DNA of 64,000 nt from Sporosarcina luteola (GCF_023715245.1 NZ_JAMBNV010000001.1:62001-126000); one strand, 5' to 3'; positions 7,084 through 15,260 are shown, counted from the stretch's first letter. Made by a program: numbers and translations. The notes: generated from the letters alone by a model not told the origin.

Positions 7084-8153
7084 ATCAGGACAGATGAAGG
7101 AAGATGTAATCTTCCTTCATCTGCTATTTTTTTGATGTTCGCAAACGTATACAAAACATCATCCGATTCTGAAGGGCTTCCCCGCCCATCTGTGTTATTG
7201 GAAATGAAGTAAAGTGACTCCCCGTCCGAATGGATATCCCGAATACGACCATAGCCTTCAATTTTTTCTGCAATCTCCATCGTTTCCGGGTCAATCACTA
7301 AAATGGCTTCCCCTCTGAGAGCCGCAACATATAGCAGGCCGTTGTGAAACGTCATTCCGGACGGCGCCCATGTCTCGTTTGTCCCCGAAGTGAGCAGCGG
7401 CGAAAGCATGCCTTGCTTGCTCTCAATCCCTTCGATTTCGGGCCATCCATAATTTCCACCTTGAACAATCTTGTTTATTTCGTCATTTGCGGACTGCCCA
7501 TGCTCCGAAGAATAAAGTTCCCCCTCCGCATTCCATGCAAGCCCTTGTGGATTGCGGTGCCCCAAACTGACAATGGTGACACTGCCCTCATCCTGCAGTT
7601 TTACTATTTTACCGTTGAATGAATTCGGGTCTTGTGCATTTTCAGGAGCAGCTCCGTCACCAATCGTGGCAAAAAGAACCCCTTCCGGTGATAATGCAAG
7701 CCGTCCCCCGTGATGGACAGGCCCTGATTCAATTCCATCCAAAAGGATTTCCGTCTCCTCCCATTCCTCTCCGGCGTACTTCAGCGTCACAATTCGATTG
7801 ACGGGAGCTCCGTCCGAATTGTACGTGTAATACGCATAGGCGAGTCCGGATTCAACGAAATCATCGTGAAGAACAAACCCCAGCAATCCTGCTTCTGCAG
7901 CATTTGAAAGTGGATCTGACAGACGTACTTCCTCCCGTATCGTTTTCCCGTTCTTCTCGACTCTTACAATCGCCCCAGCCCTTTCTGAAATGAAAAAACG
8001 TTCCCCGTCGGAAGCAATAGACCAGGGGGCTTCCAGATTCGTGGCCAGTCGTTTGGCAGGAATATAGGTTGCAGCCGTTTTACCATTCAAAGAACAACCC
8101 GCCAATACCGCTAGACTCATGATGAATAAAAGAAGCTTCTTCAATTGAAACAT
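6993..8153 (-). CDS. PQQ-type glucose/sorbosone dehydrogenase lipoprotein with abnormal 3' end
   Basis: The N-terminus is a lipoprotein signal peptide with lipobox LAGCS, so the protein is anchored outside the membrane. The body carries the soluble glucose dehydrogenase beta-propeller motifs: EAPWSIAS, EAGLLGFVLH, HHGGRLALSPEG, GHRNPQGLAWN, SSEHGQSANDEINKI and GGNYGWPEI. Family members oxidise aldoses using pyrroloquinoline quinone and calcium. The propeller ends at about residue 337 (SDDVLYTF). The next 49 residues are read from a terminator and from the antisense of the neighbouring gene. Removing one base from the T7 run at 7127-7133 would give a stop after ANIKK. An indel or lost stop is therefore likely. 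Divergent from the GMC oxidoreductase operon. Confidence 0.8.
   Translation of the reverse strand: MFQLKKLLLFIMSLAVLAGCSLNGKTAATYIPAKRLATNLEAPWSIASDGERFFISERAGAIVRVEKNGKTIREEVRLSDPLSNAAEAGLLGFVLHDDFVESGLAYAYYTYNSDGAPVNRIVTLKYAGEEWEETEILLDGIESGPVHHGGRLALSPEGVLFATIGDGAAPENAQDPNSFNGKIVKLQDEGSVTIVSLGHRNPQGLAWNAEGELYSSEHGQSANDEINKIVQGGNYGWPEIEGIESKQGMLSPLLTSGTNETWAPSGMTFHNGLLYVAALRGEAILVIDPETMEIAEKIEGYGRIRDIHSDGESLYFISNNTDGRGSPSESDDVLYTFANIKKIADEGRLHLPSSVLIHSSNLKIGMRSSKITTSSSGRSIRNPSLP
7091..7133 (+). terminator. Strong rho-independent terminator
   Basis: CAGATGAAGGAAGAT-GTA-ATCTTCCTTCATCTG, then CTA and T7. It ends the hypothetical gene at 6688-7083. The minus-strand sugar dehydrogenase frame runs through it. 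Confidence 0.9.
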
Positions 8154-8274
8154 CTCCTTCCAAAGGCACTATTTCAGAACAATATACCGCAATTGGATAA
8201 TTTATGCTCGAATTGTATGAAACCTATAAAAAATCGGACATGCTAGATGGCACATACAGGAAGGAGGAAACAAA

Positions 8275-9027
8275 ATGGCTAATGAACAAAAAGGAGTGTC
8301 GAGGCGCGATTTCCTTAAAACGACAGGAATCGCCACAGGAGCATTAGTTGGAGGGGGGCTGATCGGGGGTCTTGTCGGCTATAACGTTAATAAAGACGGA
8401 GTGCAAACGAAGGGTGGCACGCAAAACGCGGAAAACCATGATACGACCTCGGTGAAAGGCTTAATGTTCTTCACGAAACGTGCTGATTTCAATATACTTT
8501 CCCAAGCCGTTGAACGGATTTTTCCGGAGGACGATCTCGGGCCGGGTGCAATCGGTCTTGGTGTTCCTTATTTTATAGATAACCAGTTGGCGGGAAACTA
8601 CGGTAGCAACGCGCGCGAGTATATGCAAGGTCCGTTTTTTGCAGGGGAAGCGACACAAGGATATCAAAGCAGGCTGACTCGGGCAGAGATTTTCCGACAG
8701 GGAATTGCAATGATGGAAGATGAGGCGCAGAAACGATTTCAGAAAGGATTTACCGAGTTGGATGGCGGGCAAATGGATGAGATTCTTACTTCCATCCAAA
8801 AAAACGAAGTGGAGATGAAAGGTGTATCGTCGGAATTCTTTTTCCGGCTGCTCCGCCAAGCGACATTGGAAGGAGCTTATGCCGATCCGATCTATAACGG
8901 CAATACGAACATGGACGGGTGGCGGATGAAAGGATTCCCTGGCCATCAAATGGCATATATCAATGTAATCGAAGAAGAGAAGTTTCAAAAGATCGAACCA
9001 AAATCAATTAGCAGTATGCAGCATTGA
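8275..9027 (+). CDS. Gluconate 2-dehydrogenase subunit 3-type (GMC gamma subunit), Tat substrate
   Basis: A 250-residue protein beginning with a twin-arginine signal (SRRDFLK, then a glycine/alanine-rich hydrophobic segment to about residue 37). The mature part matches the gluconate dehydrogenase small-subunit family, which escorts and exports its flavoprotein partner across the membrane by the Tat route and stays in the complex. ATG 8275 follows GGAAGGAGG. The partner flavoprotein begins 15 bases downstream, and tatA and tatC follow. No cytochrome c subunit is seen here, so electrons may go directly to a quinone or another carrier. Confidence 0.85.
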   Translation: MANEQKGVSRRDFLKTTGIATGALVGGGLIGGLVGYNVNKDGVQTKGGTQNAENHDTTSVKGLMFFTKRADFNILSQAVERIFPEDDLGPGAIGLGVPYFIDNQLAGNYGSNAREYMQGPFFAGEATQGYQSRLTRAEIFRQGIAMMEDEAQKRFQKGFTELDGGQMDEILTSIQKNEVEMKGVSSEFFFRLLRQATLEGAYADPIYNGNTNMDGWRMKGFPGHQMAYINVIEEEKFQKIEPKSISSMQH

Positions 9028-9042
9028 CGGAGGGATTAACTG

Positions 9043-10755
9043 ATGGCGAAAACATTGGATAAGGTTGATGTAGTGACGGTAGGAGTCGGTTGGATGGGCG
9101 GCATTATCGCAGCCGAATGCGCAAAGGCGGGATTGAAAGTACGCGGGTTGGAAAGAGGGAAACCGCGGGGCACTGAAGATTATCTAATGGTGCATGATGA
9201 ATATCGGTATGCAATACGCTATGAACTGATGCAGGATTTGTCGAAGGAGACGATTACGTTTCGCAACCATCGTAAAATGCGTGCGCTCCCAATGAGGCAG
9301 TTGGGTTCATTTCTCCTTGGCGAGGGTCTTGGCGGTGCGGGAACACACTGGAATGGCCACACTTTCCGCTTCTTGCCTTACGATTTTCAAATTAAGACAA
9401 TGACCGAGAAAAAATACGGGAAAAACAAACTTTCAAAAGAGTACTTACTGCAGGATTGGGGAGTTACGTACGACGAATTGGAGCCGTATTTTGACAAGTA
9501 CGAAAAAACGACAGGCATATCGGGAGAAAATACAAACCCATTCGCGGGTAAGCGCTCCTCGGAGTTTCCGACACCGCCGATGAAAAAGACGCCTATTCTG
9601 AAAAAGTTTGAAAATGCTACATCTTCCTTGGGCTACCATCCATACATGTTACCGTCCGCAAACCTGTCTGAAGTATACGAAAACCCGGATGGCCAAACAA
9701 TCGGCGCTTGCCAGTACTGCGGATTTTGCGAACGGTTCGGCTGTGAATATGGGGCAAAAACATCTCCGGAAATTACTGTTGTCCCAACAGCCATGAAAAC
9801 TGGGAACTTCGATATTACGTTTCATGCGAACGTCGTTGAGGTTCTAAAGTCGGGGAACAAAGTGACGGGTGTTAGATATGTAGACACGCAATCAGGCGAG
9901 GAGTTCATCCAGCCTGCCGAAGTGGTAGTCCTCACAAGTTATGTAATGAACAATGCAAAACTACTTATGGTCTCCAAAATCGGTGAGCAATATAATCCCG
10001 ATACGGGAAGAGGAACACTGGGTAAAAATTATGGATATCAAATTTTACCGACCGTAACCGGATTCTTCAATGAACAGATGAATGTATTCATGGGTGCAGG
10101 TGCCCTAGGCATGACAATTGATGATTTCAATGGCGACAGTTTTGATCATTCCGATCTCGATTTCATTCACGGGGCGAGCATTTCAATTACGCAAACCGGA
10201 TACAGGCCGATACAGATAAATCCGGTTCCGCCAGAAACCCCGGCGTGGGGCTCAGATTTCAAAAAGGCATCGATTGAAAATTATACTCGCATGTTATCAA
10301 TTGGCGGTCAAGGTGCTTCCATGCCGCATAAGGAAAACTTTATGTCGCTTGACCCAGACTATCGTGATGCATACGGCGTACCGCTTTTGCAGCTGACGTA
10401 CAACTTCACGGAACAGGACCGCAATATGCATAAGTACCTTACTGACCGGATTGCGGAGATTATGAAGGAAATGGGTGCGAAAACCGTAGTCCCTGGAAAT
10501 CCTATTTCCGACTATGACATAGTTCCTTATCAAACAACACATAATACGGGTGGAACAATTATGGGCACGGATCCAGCCAATAGTGTTGTCAACACCTATT
10601 TGCAGCATTGGGACGCGGAGAATCTATTCGTCGTCGGTGCGGGGAACTTCCCTCATAATGGCGGTTATAACCCAACCGGAACGATTGGCGCATTGGCATA
10701 TCGCACTGCTGAAGCTATTTTAAAGTACAGCAAAAACGGCGGTTCACTCGTGTGA
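9043..10755 (+). CDS. GMC-family FAD oxidoreductase (gluconate/sorbitol dehydrogenase large-subunit type)
   Basis: A 570-residue flavoprotein. GVGWMGG (residues 14-20) is the FAD-binding glycine motif, followed by an acidic end of strand two (LERG). GEGLGGAGTHWNGHTFRF is the second GMC motif. The C-terminal block GAGNFPHNGGYNPTGTIG with HN carries the catalytic His/Asn region. A cysteine cluster CQYCGFCERFGCEYG near residue 226-240 is common in this subgroup. It has no export signal of its own and should ride out with the Tat-signal-bearing subunit 3. The exact sugar or polyol substrate is not readable. Confidence 0.9.
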   Translation: MAKTLDKVDVVTVGVGWMGGIIAAECAKAGLKVRGLERGKPRGTEDYLMVHDEYRYAIRYELMQDLSKETITFRNHRKMRALPMRQLGSFLLGEGLGGAGTHWNGHTFRFLPYDFQIKTMTEKKYGKNKLSKEYLLQDWGVTYDELEPYFDKYEKTTGISGENTNPFAGKRSSEFPTPPMKKTPILKKFENATSSLGYHPYMLPSANLSEVYENPDGQTIGACQYCGFCERFGCEYGAKTSPEITVVPTAMKTGNFDITFHANVVEVLKSGNKVTGVRYVDTQSGEEFIQPAEVVVLTSYVMNNAKLLMVSKIGEQYNPDTGRGTLGKNYGYQILPTVTGFFNEQMNVFMGAGALGMTIDDFNGDSFDHSDLDFIHGASISITQTGYRPIQINPVPPETPAWGSDFKKASIENYTRMLSIGGQGASMPHKENFMSLDPDYRDAYGVPLLQLTYNFTEQDRNMHKYLTDRIAEIMKEMGAKTVVPGNPISDYDIVPYQTTHNTGGTIMGTDPANSVVNTYLQHWDAENLFVVGAGNFPHNGGYNPTGTIGALAYRTAEAILKYSKNGGSLV

Positions 10756-10774
10756 ATGAAGGGAGAAGTTTCAT

Positions 10775-10969
10775 TTGAATTTAGCAGCTATTGGCGTTCC
10801 CGGATTAATCATCATCTTAGTCATCGTCCTTATTTTATTCGGGCCTCGAAAGTTACCGGAAGTCGGCTCTGCGGTCGGTAAAACATTGGCAGAATTCAAA
10901 AAATCAGCCCGCGACATTCTTGAAGATGAAGAAGTAAAGGATACGCCGAAGAAAACGGATATTCCGTAA
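10775..10969 (+). CDS. tatA: Sec-independent translocase protein TatA/TatE
   Basis: A 64-residue protein: one N-terminal membrane helix, the [10 protein letters not shown] hinge and an amphipathic helix, a textbook TatA. Starts at TTG 10775, after GGGAGAAG. It lies 19 bases after the GMC gene and 12 before tatC, so the operon supplies a pore and receptor for its own Tat-exported enzyme. Confidence 0.95.
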   Translation: MNLAAIGVPGLIIILVIVLILFGPRKLPEVGSAVGKTLAEFKKSARDILEDEEVKDTPKKTDIP

Positions 10970-10981
10970 GCAGGTGATGAA

Positions 10982-11875
10982 ATGGATCCGTACGGAGATC
11001 ATAATCGAAGAATAATAAGCCCTCTTGATAAGATGACAGTACAGCAGGAGCAAGATAGTCAACAAGATAAGATGCCTCTGTTAGAGGAGCGAGTTGAAAC
11101 GGAATCGGATTCGGGGCAGCAGAAGCCGGAACTTTTTATTGAAACTCCGGATAGCAACAATGGGAAGGCGGACAACGATCCAACACTTGTCGAGCACCTG
11201 ACCGATTTACGCAAACAGCTTATTAAAAGTGCCGTTGTCTTCATTTCCTTTTTTGTCGGTGTATTTGCGACGGTAAACTTATGGTTTCCAATTGCCACGA
11301 GAGGGCATGAATTGATTGTCCTCGGACCGATGGAAGTCGTCGTATTCTACATGTCCATCTCGACCGCTTTAGCATTCGGATTATCGCTCCCATTCCTATG
11401 CCACTTCTTATGGCAATTCGTGAAGCCGGGGCTTCACTTGAAGGAAAAGCAGTTCCTGAGCCTGTATTCGCCAGTCATGTTCATCTTATTTCTCGGTGGA
11501 TTGGCATTCGGCTACTTCGTCGTCAATCCACTGAGTTACGGCTTCCTCGTATCGTTAGGAGCCGTGAACTTCACTGTGATGGTGTCTGCACAGGAATATG
11601 CGAAGTTCCTGCTTATGACGACGATGCCGATCGGGCTCTTGTTCGAGCTGCCAATCGTCGCCATGTTCCTGGCCGCAATCGGAGTATTGACAGCGCACAC
11701 ATTACGCAAAGTGAGAAAGTGGTCCTATCTCATACTGGCAGTTGTCTCTGCGCTCATCACTCCACCCGATTTCGTCAGCCAGCTCATCATTCTTATCCCG
11801 ATGATCTTGCTGTACGAGGCGAGCATTTATATCGTACTTCACATGGAGAGGCGCAATATTGCGGTTCAAGAATAA
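10982..11875 (+). CDS. tatC: Sec-independent translocase protein TatC with long N-terminal extension
   Basis: A 297-residue protein. Residues about 68-290 form the six-helix TatC receptor (opening VEHLTDLRKQL, the family's usual N-terminus). About 67 preceding residues are extra: hydrophilic, Q/E/D-rich and probably disordered. ATG 10982 has a good site (AGGTGATGAA), so the extension appears to be translated. TatC binds twin-arginine signal peptides, here presumably that of the subunit at 8275. Last gene of the operon, closed by a strong terminator. Confidence 0.93.
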   Translation: MDPYGDHNRRIISPLDKMTVQQEQDSQQDKMPLLEERVETESDSGQQKPELFIETPDSNNGKADNDPTLVEHLTDLRKQLIKSAVVFISFFVGVFATVNLWFPIATRGHELIVLGPMEVVVFYMSISTALAFGLSLPFLCHFLWQFVKPGLHLKEKQFLSLYSPVMFILFLGGLAFGYFVVNPLSYGFLVSLGAVNFTVMVSAQEYAKFLLMTTMPIGLLFELPIVAMFLAAIGVLTAHTLRKVRKWSYLILAVVSALITPPDFVSQLIILIPMILLYEASIYIVLHMERRNIAVQE

Positions 11876-11913
11876 AAGGAGAGGGCGCTTCCAAATGCGC
11901 GCCCTCTCCTTTA
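11874..11913. terminator. Bidirectional terminator after tatC
   Basis: AAAGGAGAGGGCGC, a loop, GCGCGCCCTCTCCTTT. It also faces the end of the small minus-strand gene at 11926. Confidence 0.9.
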
Positions 11914-11925
11914 TATTGATTGGAT

Positions 11926-12117
11926 TCAGTTGAATAGACCGCCCAATAAGCCTTTATTCCGACTGGAGGAAGTGGAATTGCGGGAGCTTTTATCGCCTCT
12001 CATCGGTGTAGAGCCGAACGAATCGAACTGCTTCGAAAGTTTATTTCTAGCGTCCTTGTTTCTCATCAAATATGCAGCGCCTAAACCAAGTGCGGTCAAT
12101 GCCATTTTTTTATTCAT
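11926..12117 (-). CDS. Small hypothetical protein, paralogue of 12347-12487
   Basis: A 63-residue protein: MNKKMALTALGLGAAYLMRN opens with a short hydrophobic, glycine/alanine-rich helix, then a basic hydrophilic serine-rich tail ending GLLGGLFN. GGTAACG precedes ATG 12117. A second gene 230 bases away shares the start and the KL--QF-S motif. No known family recognised; a membrane-associated peptide is a guess. Confidence 0.6.
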   Translation of the reverse strand: MNKKMALTALGLGAAYLMRNKDARNKLSKQFDSFGSTPMRGDKSSRNSTSSSRNKGLLGGLFN

Positions 12118-12205
12118 TATCGTTACCTCCTAGTTTTTAGCTTATAAAATACTTTCCCGATTTGGTAGAGTCTAAACAACGATGATGTACGTATTTTGTG
12201 CGGGT

Positions 12206-12285
12206 GGGCTCTATTATTTCTACAAGGGCTCCTTTATTCGATTAAGGGCTCAATTAATCGTACAAAGGCTCAATTATCGAATGGC
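12206..12285. repeat. Intergenic 20-bp array, ggctcaatt core, four units
   Basis: Units begin at 12206, 12226, 12246 and 12266: gggctc followed by A/T-rich tattat/tttatt/aattaa and a variable end. Period is exactly 20 bp, unlike the 21-bp families. It lies between two paralogous small genes. Confidence 0.75.
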
Positions 12286-12346
12286 GAATTGTCCTCGACA
12301 AAAAACGGCACCCATAAAGGATGCGATTCTCCCGTGAGAAAGACAC

Positions 12347-12487
12347 TTATGAATAAGGTGATCCATTTTTTGAGGTGAATGGTTCTGCGAGCGATTCGAA
12401 CTGCCTCATCAGCTTTCCTCGGACTTTTTTATTTCTCATAAGAAAAGCCGCTCCGATCCCTAATGCCGCTATCGCCATTTTATTCAT
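12347..12487 (-). CDS. Short hypothetical protein (46 aa), paralogue of 11926-12117
   Basis: Minus-strand reading frame from ATG 12487 (preceded by AGGAAGGTGACG) to TAA at 12347. Its start MNKMAIAALGIGAAFLMRN is nearly the same as MNKKMALTALGLGAAYLMRN of the neighbour, followed by K-KVRGKLMRQFESL against KDARNKLSKQFDSF. The shared sequence and ribosome site argue that it is a real gene, duplicated in tandem. Function unknown. Confidence 0.65.
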   Translation of the reverse strand: MNKMAIAALGIGAAFLMRNKKVRGKLMRQFESLAEPFTSKNGSPYS

Positions 12488-12611
12488 AAAAACGTCACCT
12501 TCCTCACATTGGATTTTGGATCATTGTTAAGATTCCCTACTTCGAAAATTTTATCCGGATATTTCAACGAGTTCAGTACTAAAGAAGCAACTAATTTTCC
12601 TTTTGAAAAAT

Positions 12612-12678
12612 AAATTACGCTTTGAAGTAATTTGTTATTGCGTTACGGCATAAAATAAATTACTATACAAAGTAAGGG
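12612..12678 (+). promoter_or_regulatory. Promoter with two operator-like repeats for the HTH/AtpD-like regulator
   Basis: AAATTAC-N8-GTAATTT (12612-12633) and AAATTAC-N8-GTAAGGG (12657-12678) are two copies of the same dyad 45 bp apart. A sigma-A promoter TTGCGT (12638-12643), 17 bp, TACTAT (12661-12666) places the second copy on the -10 region. Autoregulation by the downstream helix-turn-helix protein is inferred. Confidence 0.65.
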
Positions 12679-12686
12679 GTGAGGAA

Positions 12687-13736
12687 ATGGAAAGAGATAA
12701 TCTTCGGTTGAATGTTTCACTACTAAGGAGAAGGGTGCCGAATTTGACGAGCGCGGCGAAATCGGTCGGTCTTCGGCCAGCGACAGTTTCGAATTTGTGT
12801 ACGGGTAAAATTTCAGTCGGTAAATCGGAAGTGAGGACACTTGTAGCGCTTGCGGATCTGGCGGGGTGCAGTTTGGATGAATTGATAATCCGGGGGGAGA
12901 AAATCGAAATGATTGAAACGAAGATTAAAACATTGGATTTATTTGCACCGTTGGCAAAAGGCGGGACAGTCGGTTTAGTTGCTAGGAAGCAAATGGGTCA
13001 ACTTGTCGTCATGAGTGAATTATTCTATCGGTTGAAGCGCGAGGGCTATACGACATTCCTATTAATGCCCGAGGGAGATTACCCTGAGTTGGAAGATATA
13101 TTGGAACACGTGGATATTACAACGAAAACAATTGATGAAACGTATGAGAAAATGGCAGCCCTAGGCCTTGAGAAAGAAATTGCATTTGCAGCAGACAAAA
13201 GTCATGTAGTGGCCGGTGGAATCTATGAGCTGCAAGAGCGCTTACAGCAAATCGGGATGGAAGCCGTTACGACTTTCCTATTGGACTTAACGGGAGAATC
13301 GGTAGATGAGGAGCTTCCATATGGTCCACTTGAAACGCTTTGGCAGTTCGACGCCGATCTATCGGCAAGACACCAATATCCTGCAGTCAATCCGATTGCC
13401 TCCACTTCATCTGTACTGGAAGGCTCGCATATGGATCAGAATCATTTCTTCATTCAGCAAAGAGCACAAAAATTATTACGACGTTACCGGGAATTGCGTT
13501 CACTTGTTGCGGTAGGCGGAGAAGAGAGGCTGCCGACTTCCGAAGTGCAAACTTACAAACGTGGAGAGCTTTTGGAAGCGTATTTGACTCAACCGTTCTA
13601 TGTGGCGGAAGAGTACACCGGGCAAATGGGCCAATCAGTGAATCTTCAGGATACATTGAAAGATGTGCAGGCCATATTGGACGGCTCGTTGGATTCACAA
13701 GGTATTGAAAATCTAAGTTACATCGGAAAGTTGTGA
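12687..13736 (+). CDS. Regulator: helix-turn-helix fused to a degenerate F1-ATPase beta-chain domain
   Basis: A 349-residue protein. Residues 5-68 form a Cro/C1-type helix-turn-helix (AAKSVGLRPATVSNLCTGK). Residues 77-349 resemble ATP synthase beta: IETKIKTLDLFAPLAKGG aligns with the segment before the P-loop, YPAVNPIASTSSVL (231-244) with YPAVDPLxSTSR-L, HFFIQQRAQKLLRRYRELR (253-271) with the HY-VA--VQ--LQRY-EL helix, and LTQPFYVAEEYTG (300-312) with LSQPF-VAE-FTG. The Walker A position reads GLVARKQMGQLV, without GKT, and the middle (catalytic glutamate, Walker B) is shortened. So it should not hydrolyse ATP but might bind a nucleotide or another ligand. ATG 12687 follows AAGGGGTGAGG. Own terminator at 13788. 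Confidence 0.8.
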   Translation: MERDNLRLNVSLLRRRVPNLTSAAKSVGLRPATVSNLCTGKISVGKSEVRTLVALADLAGCSLDELIIRGEKIEMIETKIKTLDLFAPLAKGGTVGLVARKQMGQLVVMSELFYRLKREGYTTFLLMPEGDYPELEDILEHVDITTKTIDETYEKMAALGLEKEIAFAADKSHVVAGGIYELQERLQQIGMEAVTTFLLDLTGESVDEELPYGPLETLWQFDADLSARHQYPAVNPIASTSSVLEGSHMDQNHFFIQQRAQKLLRRYRELRSLVAVGGEERLPTSEVQTYKRGELLEAYLTQPFYVAEEYTGQMGQSVNLQDTLKDVQAILDGSLDSQGIENLSYIGKL

Positions 13737-13787
13737 AAATAGTTTGTGAGGATTCCAACGTTCAGATAAAATAATGAAAAGACAACT

Positions 13788-13813
13788 GGGAGTGACGCGG
13801 TCGCTCCTTTTTT
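13788..13813 (+). terminator. Terminator of the HTH/AtpD-like gene
   Basis: GGAGTGAC-GCG-GTCGCTCC with one wobble pair, then T6. Its position shows that the next gene must start downstream of 13813. Confidence 0.8.
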
Positions 13814-13833
13814 CGAGTATTGGGGGAATTACC

Positions 13834-14424
13834 TTGGAGACATGTCGAAAAGTTGCGAAATGGATGGGCGGCTATGATCGTCCTTGGGGAATCGCGGGTG
13901 GATGGGCAATAGATCTTTTTGTCGGGAATGAAACACGGGAACATTCGGACATCGAAATCGCTGTACTTCGAGAAGATCAACGCAGGTTTAAGAATGTATT
14001 AGCCGACTGGTCCTTTCAAAAAGCGGTCAATGGGGAACTCGTTGATTGGGATTTGGAAATGCTTGAGCTGCCGATCCATGAATTACACGGCAACCATAAG
14101 AGAAGCGAGGAACGTTTGGAAGTCTTGATAAATGAAGTGGAAAATGAGCAGTGGGTTTTTAGACGTGATCCCACAATCACTTTTCCAAGTTCTACATTAT
14201 TTTTAAATTCCGAGGAAGGCATTCCTTATTTGAATCCGGCGATTGTCCTTTTATACAAAGCAAAGAATTTTCGTGAGAAGGACGATGCGGATTTTAAAGT
14301 AGTAAAGGACTTGCTGAGCCATGAAGATCAGCACTGGCTTTGCAAAGCGCTGGAAACTCATGTACCCGGTCATGAATGGATTTCCAGGTTGCAAGAAGGG
14401 ATTGAATGCAGCACCGCAGAATGA
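13834..14424 (+). CDS. Nucleotidyltransferase-fold protein (aminoglycoside adenylyltransferase-like)
   Basis: About 196 residues with the minimal nucleotidyltransferase signature GGWAIDLFVG and the metal-binding pair HSDIEIAV, plus a third carboxylate region (DWDLEMLE). Family members transfer AMP to small molecules such as aminoglycosides or lincosamides, or are toxins; the substrate is not known here. An ATG at 13774 is in frame, but it lacks a ribosome site and precedes a terminator, so TTG 13834, seven bases after GGGGG, is preferred. Standing between unrelated genes, it is probably a single cistron. Confidence 0.7.
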   Translation: METCRKVAKWMGGYDRPWGIAGGWAIDLFVGNETREHSDIEIAVLREDQRRFKNVLADWSFQKAVNGELVDWDLEMLELPIHELHGNHKRSEERLEVLINEVENEQWVFRRDPTITFPSSTLFLNSEEGIPYLNPAIVLLYKAKNFREKDDADFKVVKDLLSHEDQHWLCKALETHVPGHEWISRLQEGIECSTAE

Positions 14425-14470
14425 AAGAGAGAGCGTAAAACATTTCAACTTTTAAGAGGGGGAAGGGACA

Positions 14471-14998
14471 ATGAAGAAGAAGGCGCTTGTCGTAATTGAT
14501 GTTCAAAATGCAATGTTCATGGAGGAGGATCCTGTCTATCAAGGAGGAGTCTTGATTCAAAACATTAAAGATCTCATAGCAAAAGCCCGTTCCAATGAAA
14601 CGCCAATATTTTTCATTCAACATAACGAAGGGATGGGGCAGCCGTTGGAGAATGGAACTTTCGGATGGGAGATACATCCTGAACTAGCACCTGGTGAACA
14701 GGACACCATCATTCAAAAGACCACGCCGGATTCATTTCACAAGACAGATTTTGAAGAACATCTACAACATCGAAAAGTTGAAAACCTTGTTCTGGCAGGT
14801 ATTCAAACGGACATTTGCGTAGATACGACGTGCAGGAGGGCATTCAGTATGGGCTATCATGTCACGTTGGTCGCGGATGCCCATAGTACATGGAATTCCG
14901 GGAGCCTTTCCGCCCGACAGGTCATTGATCATCATAATAGAGTGCTGAAATGGTTTGCGCGCGTCAAGGAAGCAGGTGATATTCAATTTAATGAATGA
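14471..14998 (+). CDS. Isochorismatase-family cysteine hydrolase
   Basis: A 175-residue protein with the family triad: Asp in LVVIDVQNAMF (residue 9), Lys in IIQKTTPDSF, and the nucleophile Cys in LVLAGIQTDICVDTTCR preceded by the cis-peptide context. It is full length. Members hydrolyse amide or vinyl-ether bonds (nicotinamide, N-carbamoyl compounds, isochorismate); substrate unresolved. ATG 14471 follows AGAGGGGGAAGG. Confidence 0.9.
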   Translation: MKKKALVVIDVQNAMFMEEDPVYQGGVLIQNIKDLIAKARSNETPIFFIQHNEGMGQPLENGTFGWEIHPELAPGEQDTIIQKTTPDSFHKTDFEEHLQHRKVENLVLAGIQTDICVDTTCRRAFSMGYHVTLVADAHSTWNSGSLSARQVIDHHNRVLKWFARVKEAGDIQFNE

Positions 14999-15063
14999 AA
15001 ATGGATGTCGATCGCTATTCTGCGCTCGGTTTTTAGATTAGATTAAATTAAATTAAATTTTTG

Positions 15064-15202
15064 GCGCGCCCAAAAAGGGCGGTCCCACGTCCAAAGAGAA
15101 CCCTTGCCGTCCAATGTAAGCCTCCCTGCGTCCATAGAATCTCGCCATGCGTCCAAAGTGATCCGCTTTGCGTCCAAAGAAATCCCCCCACGCCCAGCCC
15201 GC
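15064..15202. repeat. Intergenic array, gcgtccaaag core, about seven units
   Basis: Cores cgcccaaaaag, cgtccaaag, cgtccaatg, cgtccatag, cgtccaaag, cgtccaaag and cgccca, spaced 21 bp with one 20-bp step. The filler is not conserved. Fills most of the 262-bp gap between the isochorismatase and L,D-transpeptidase genes; nothing else is seen in this gap. Confidence 0.85.
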
Positions 15203-15260
15203 CGAAATCCTTTACCGTATCTTATTAGAAACAATCCTTTTTTAAGAAGGTGGGAAGGCA

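Noticed and set aside
13774..13833. Upstream start of the nucleotidyltransferase
   Set aside because: It has no ribosome site, and a terminator for the previous gene lies between it and the TTG start.
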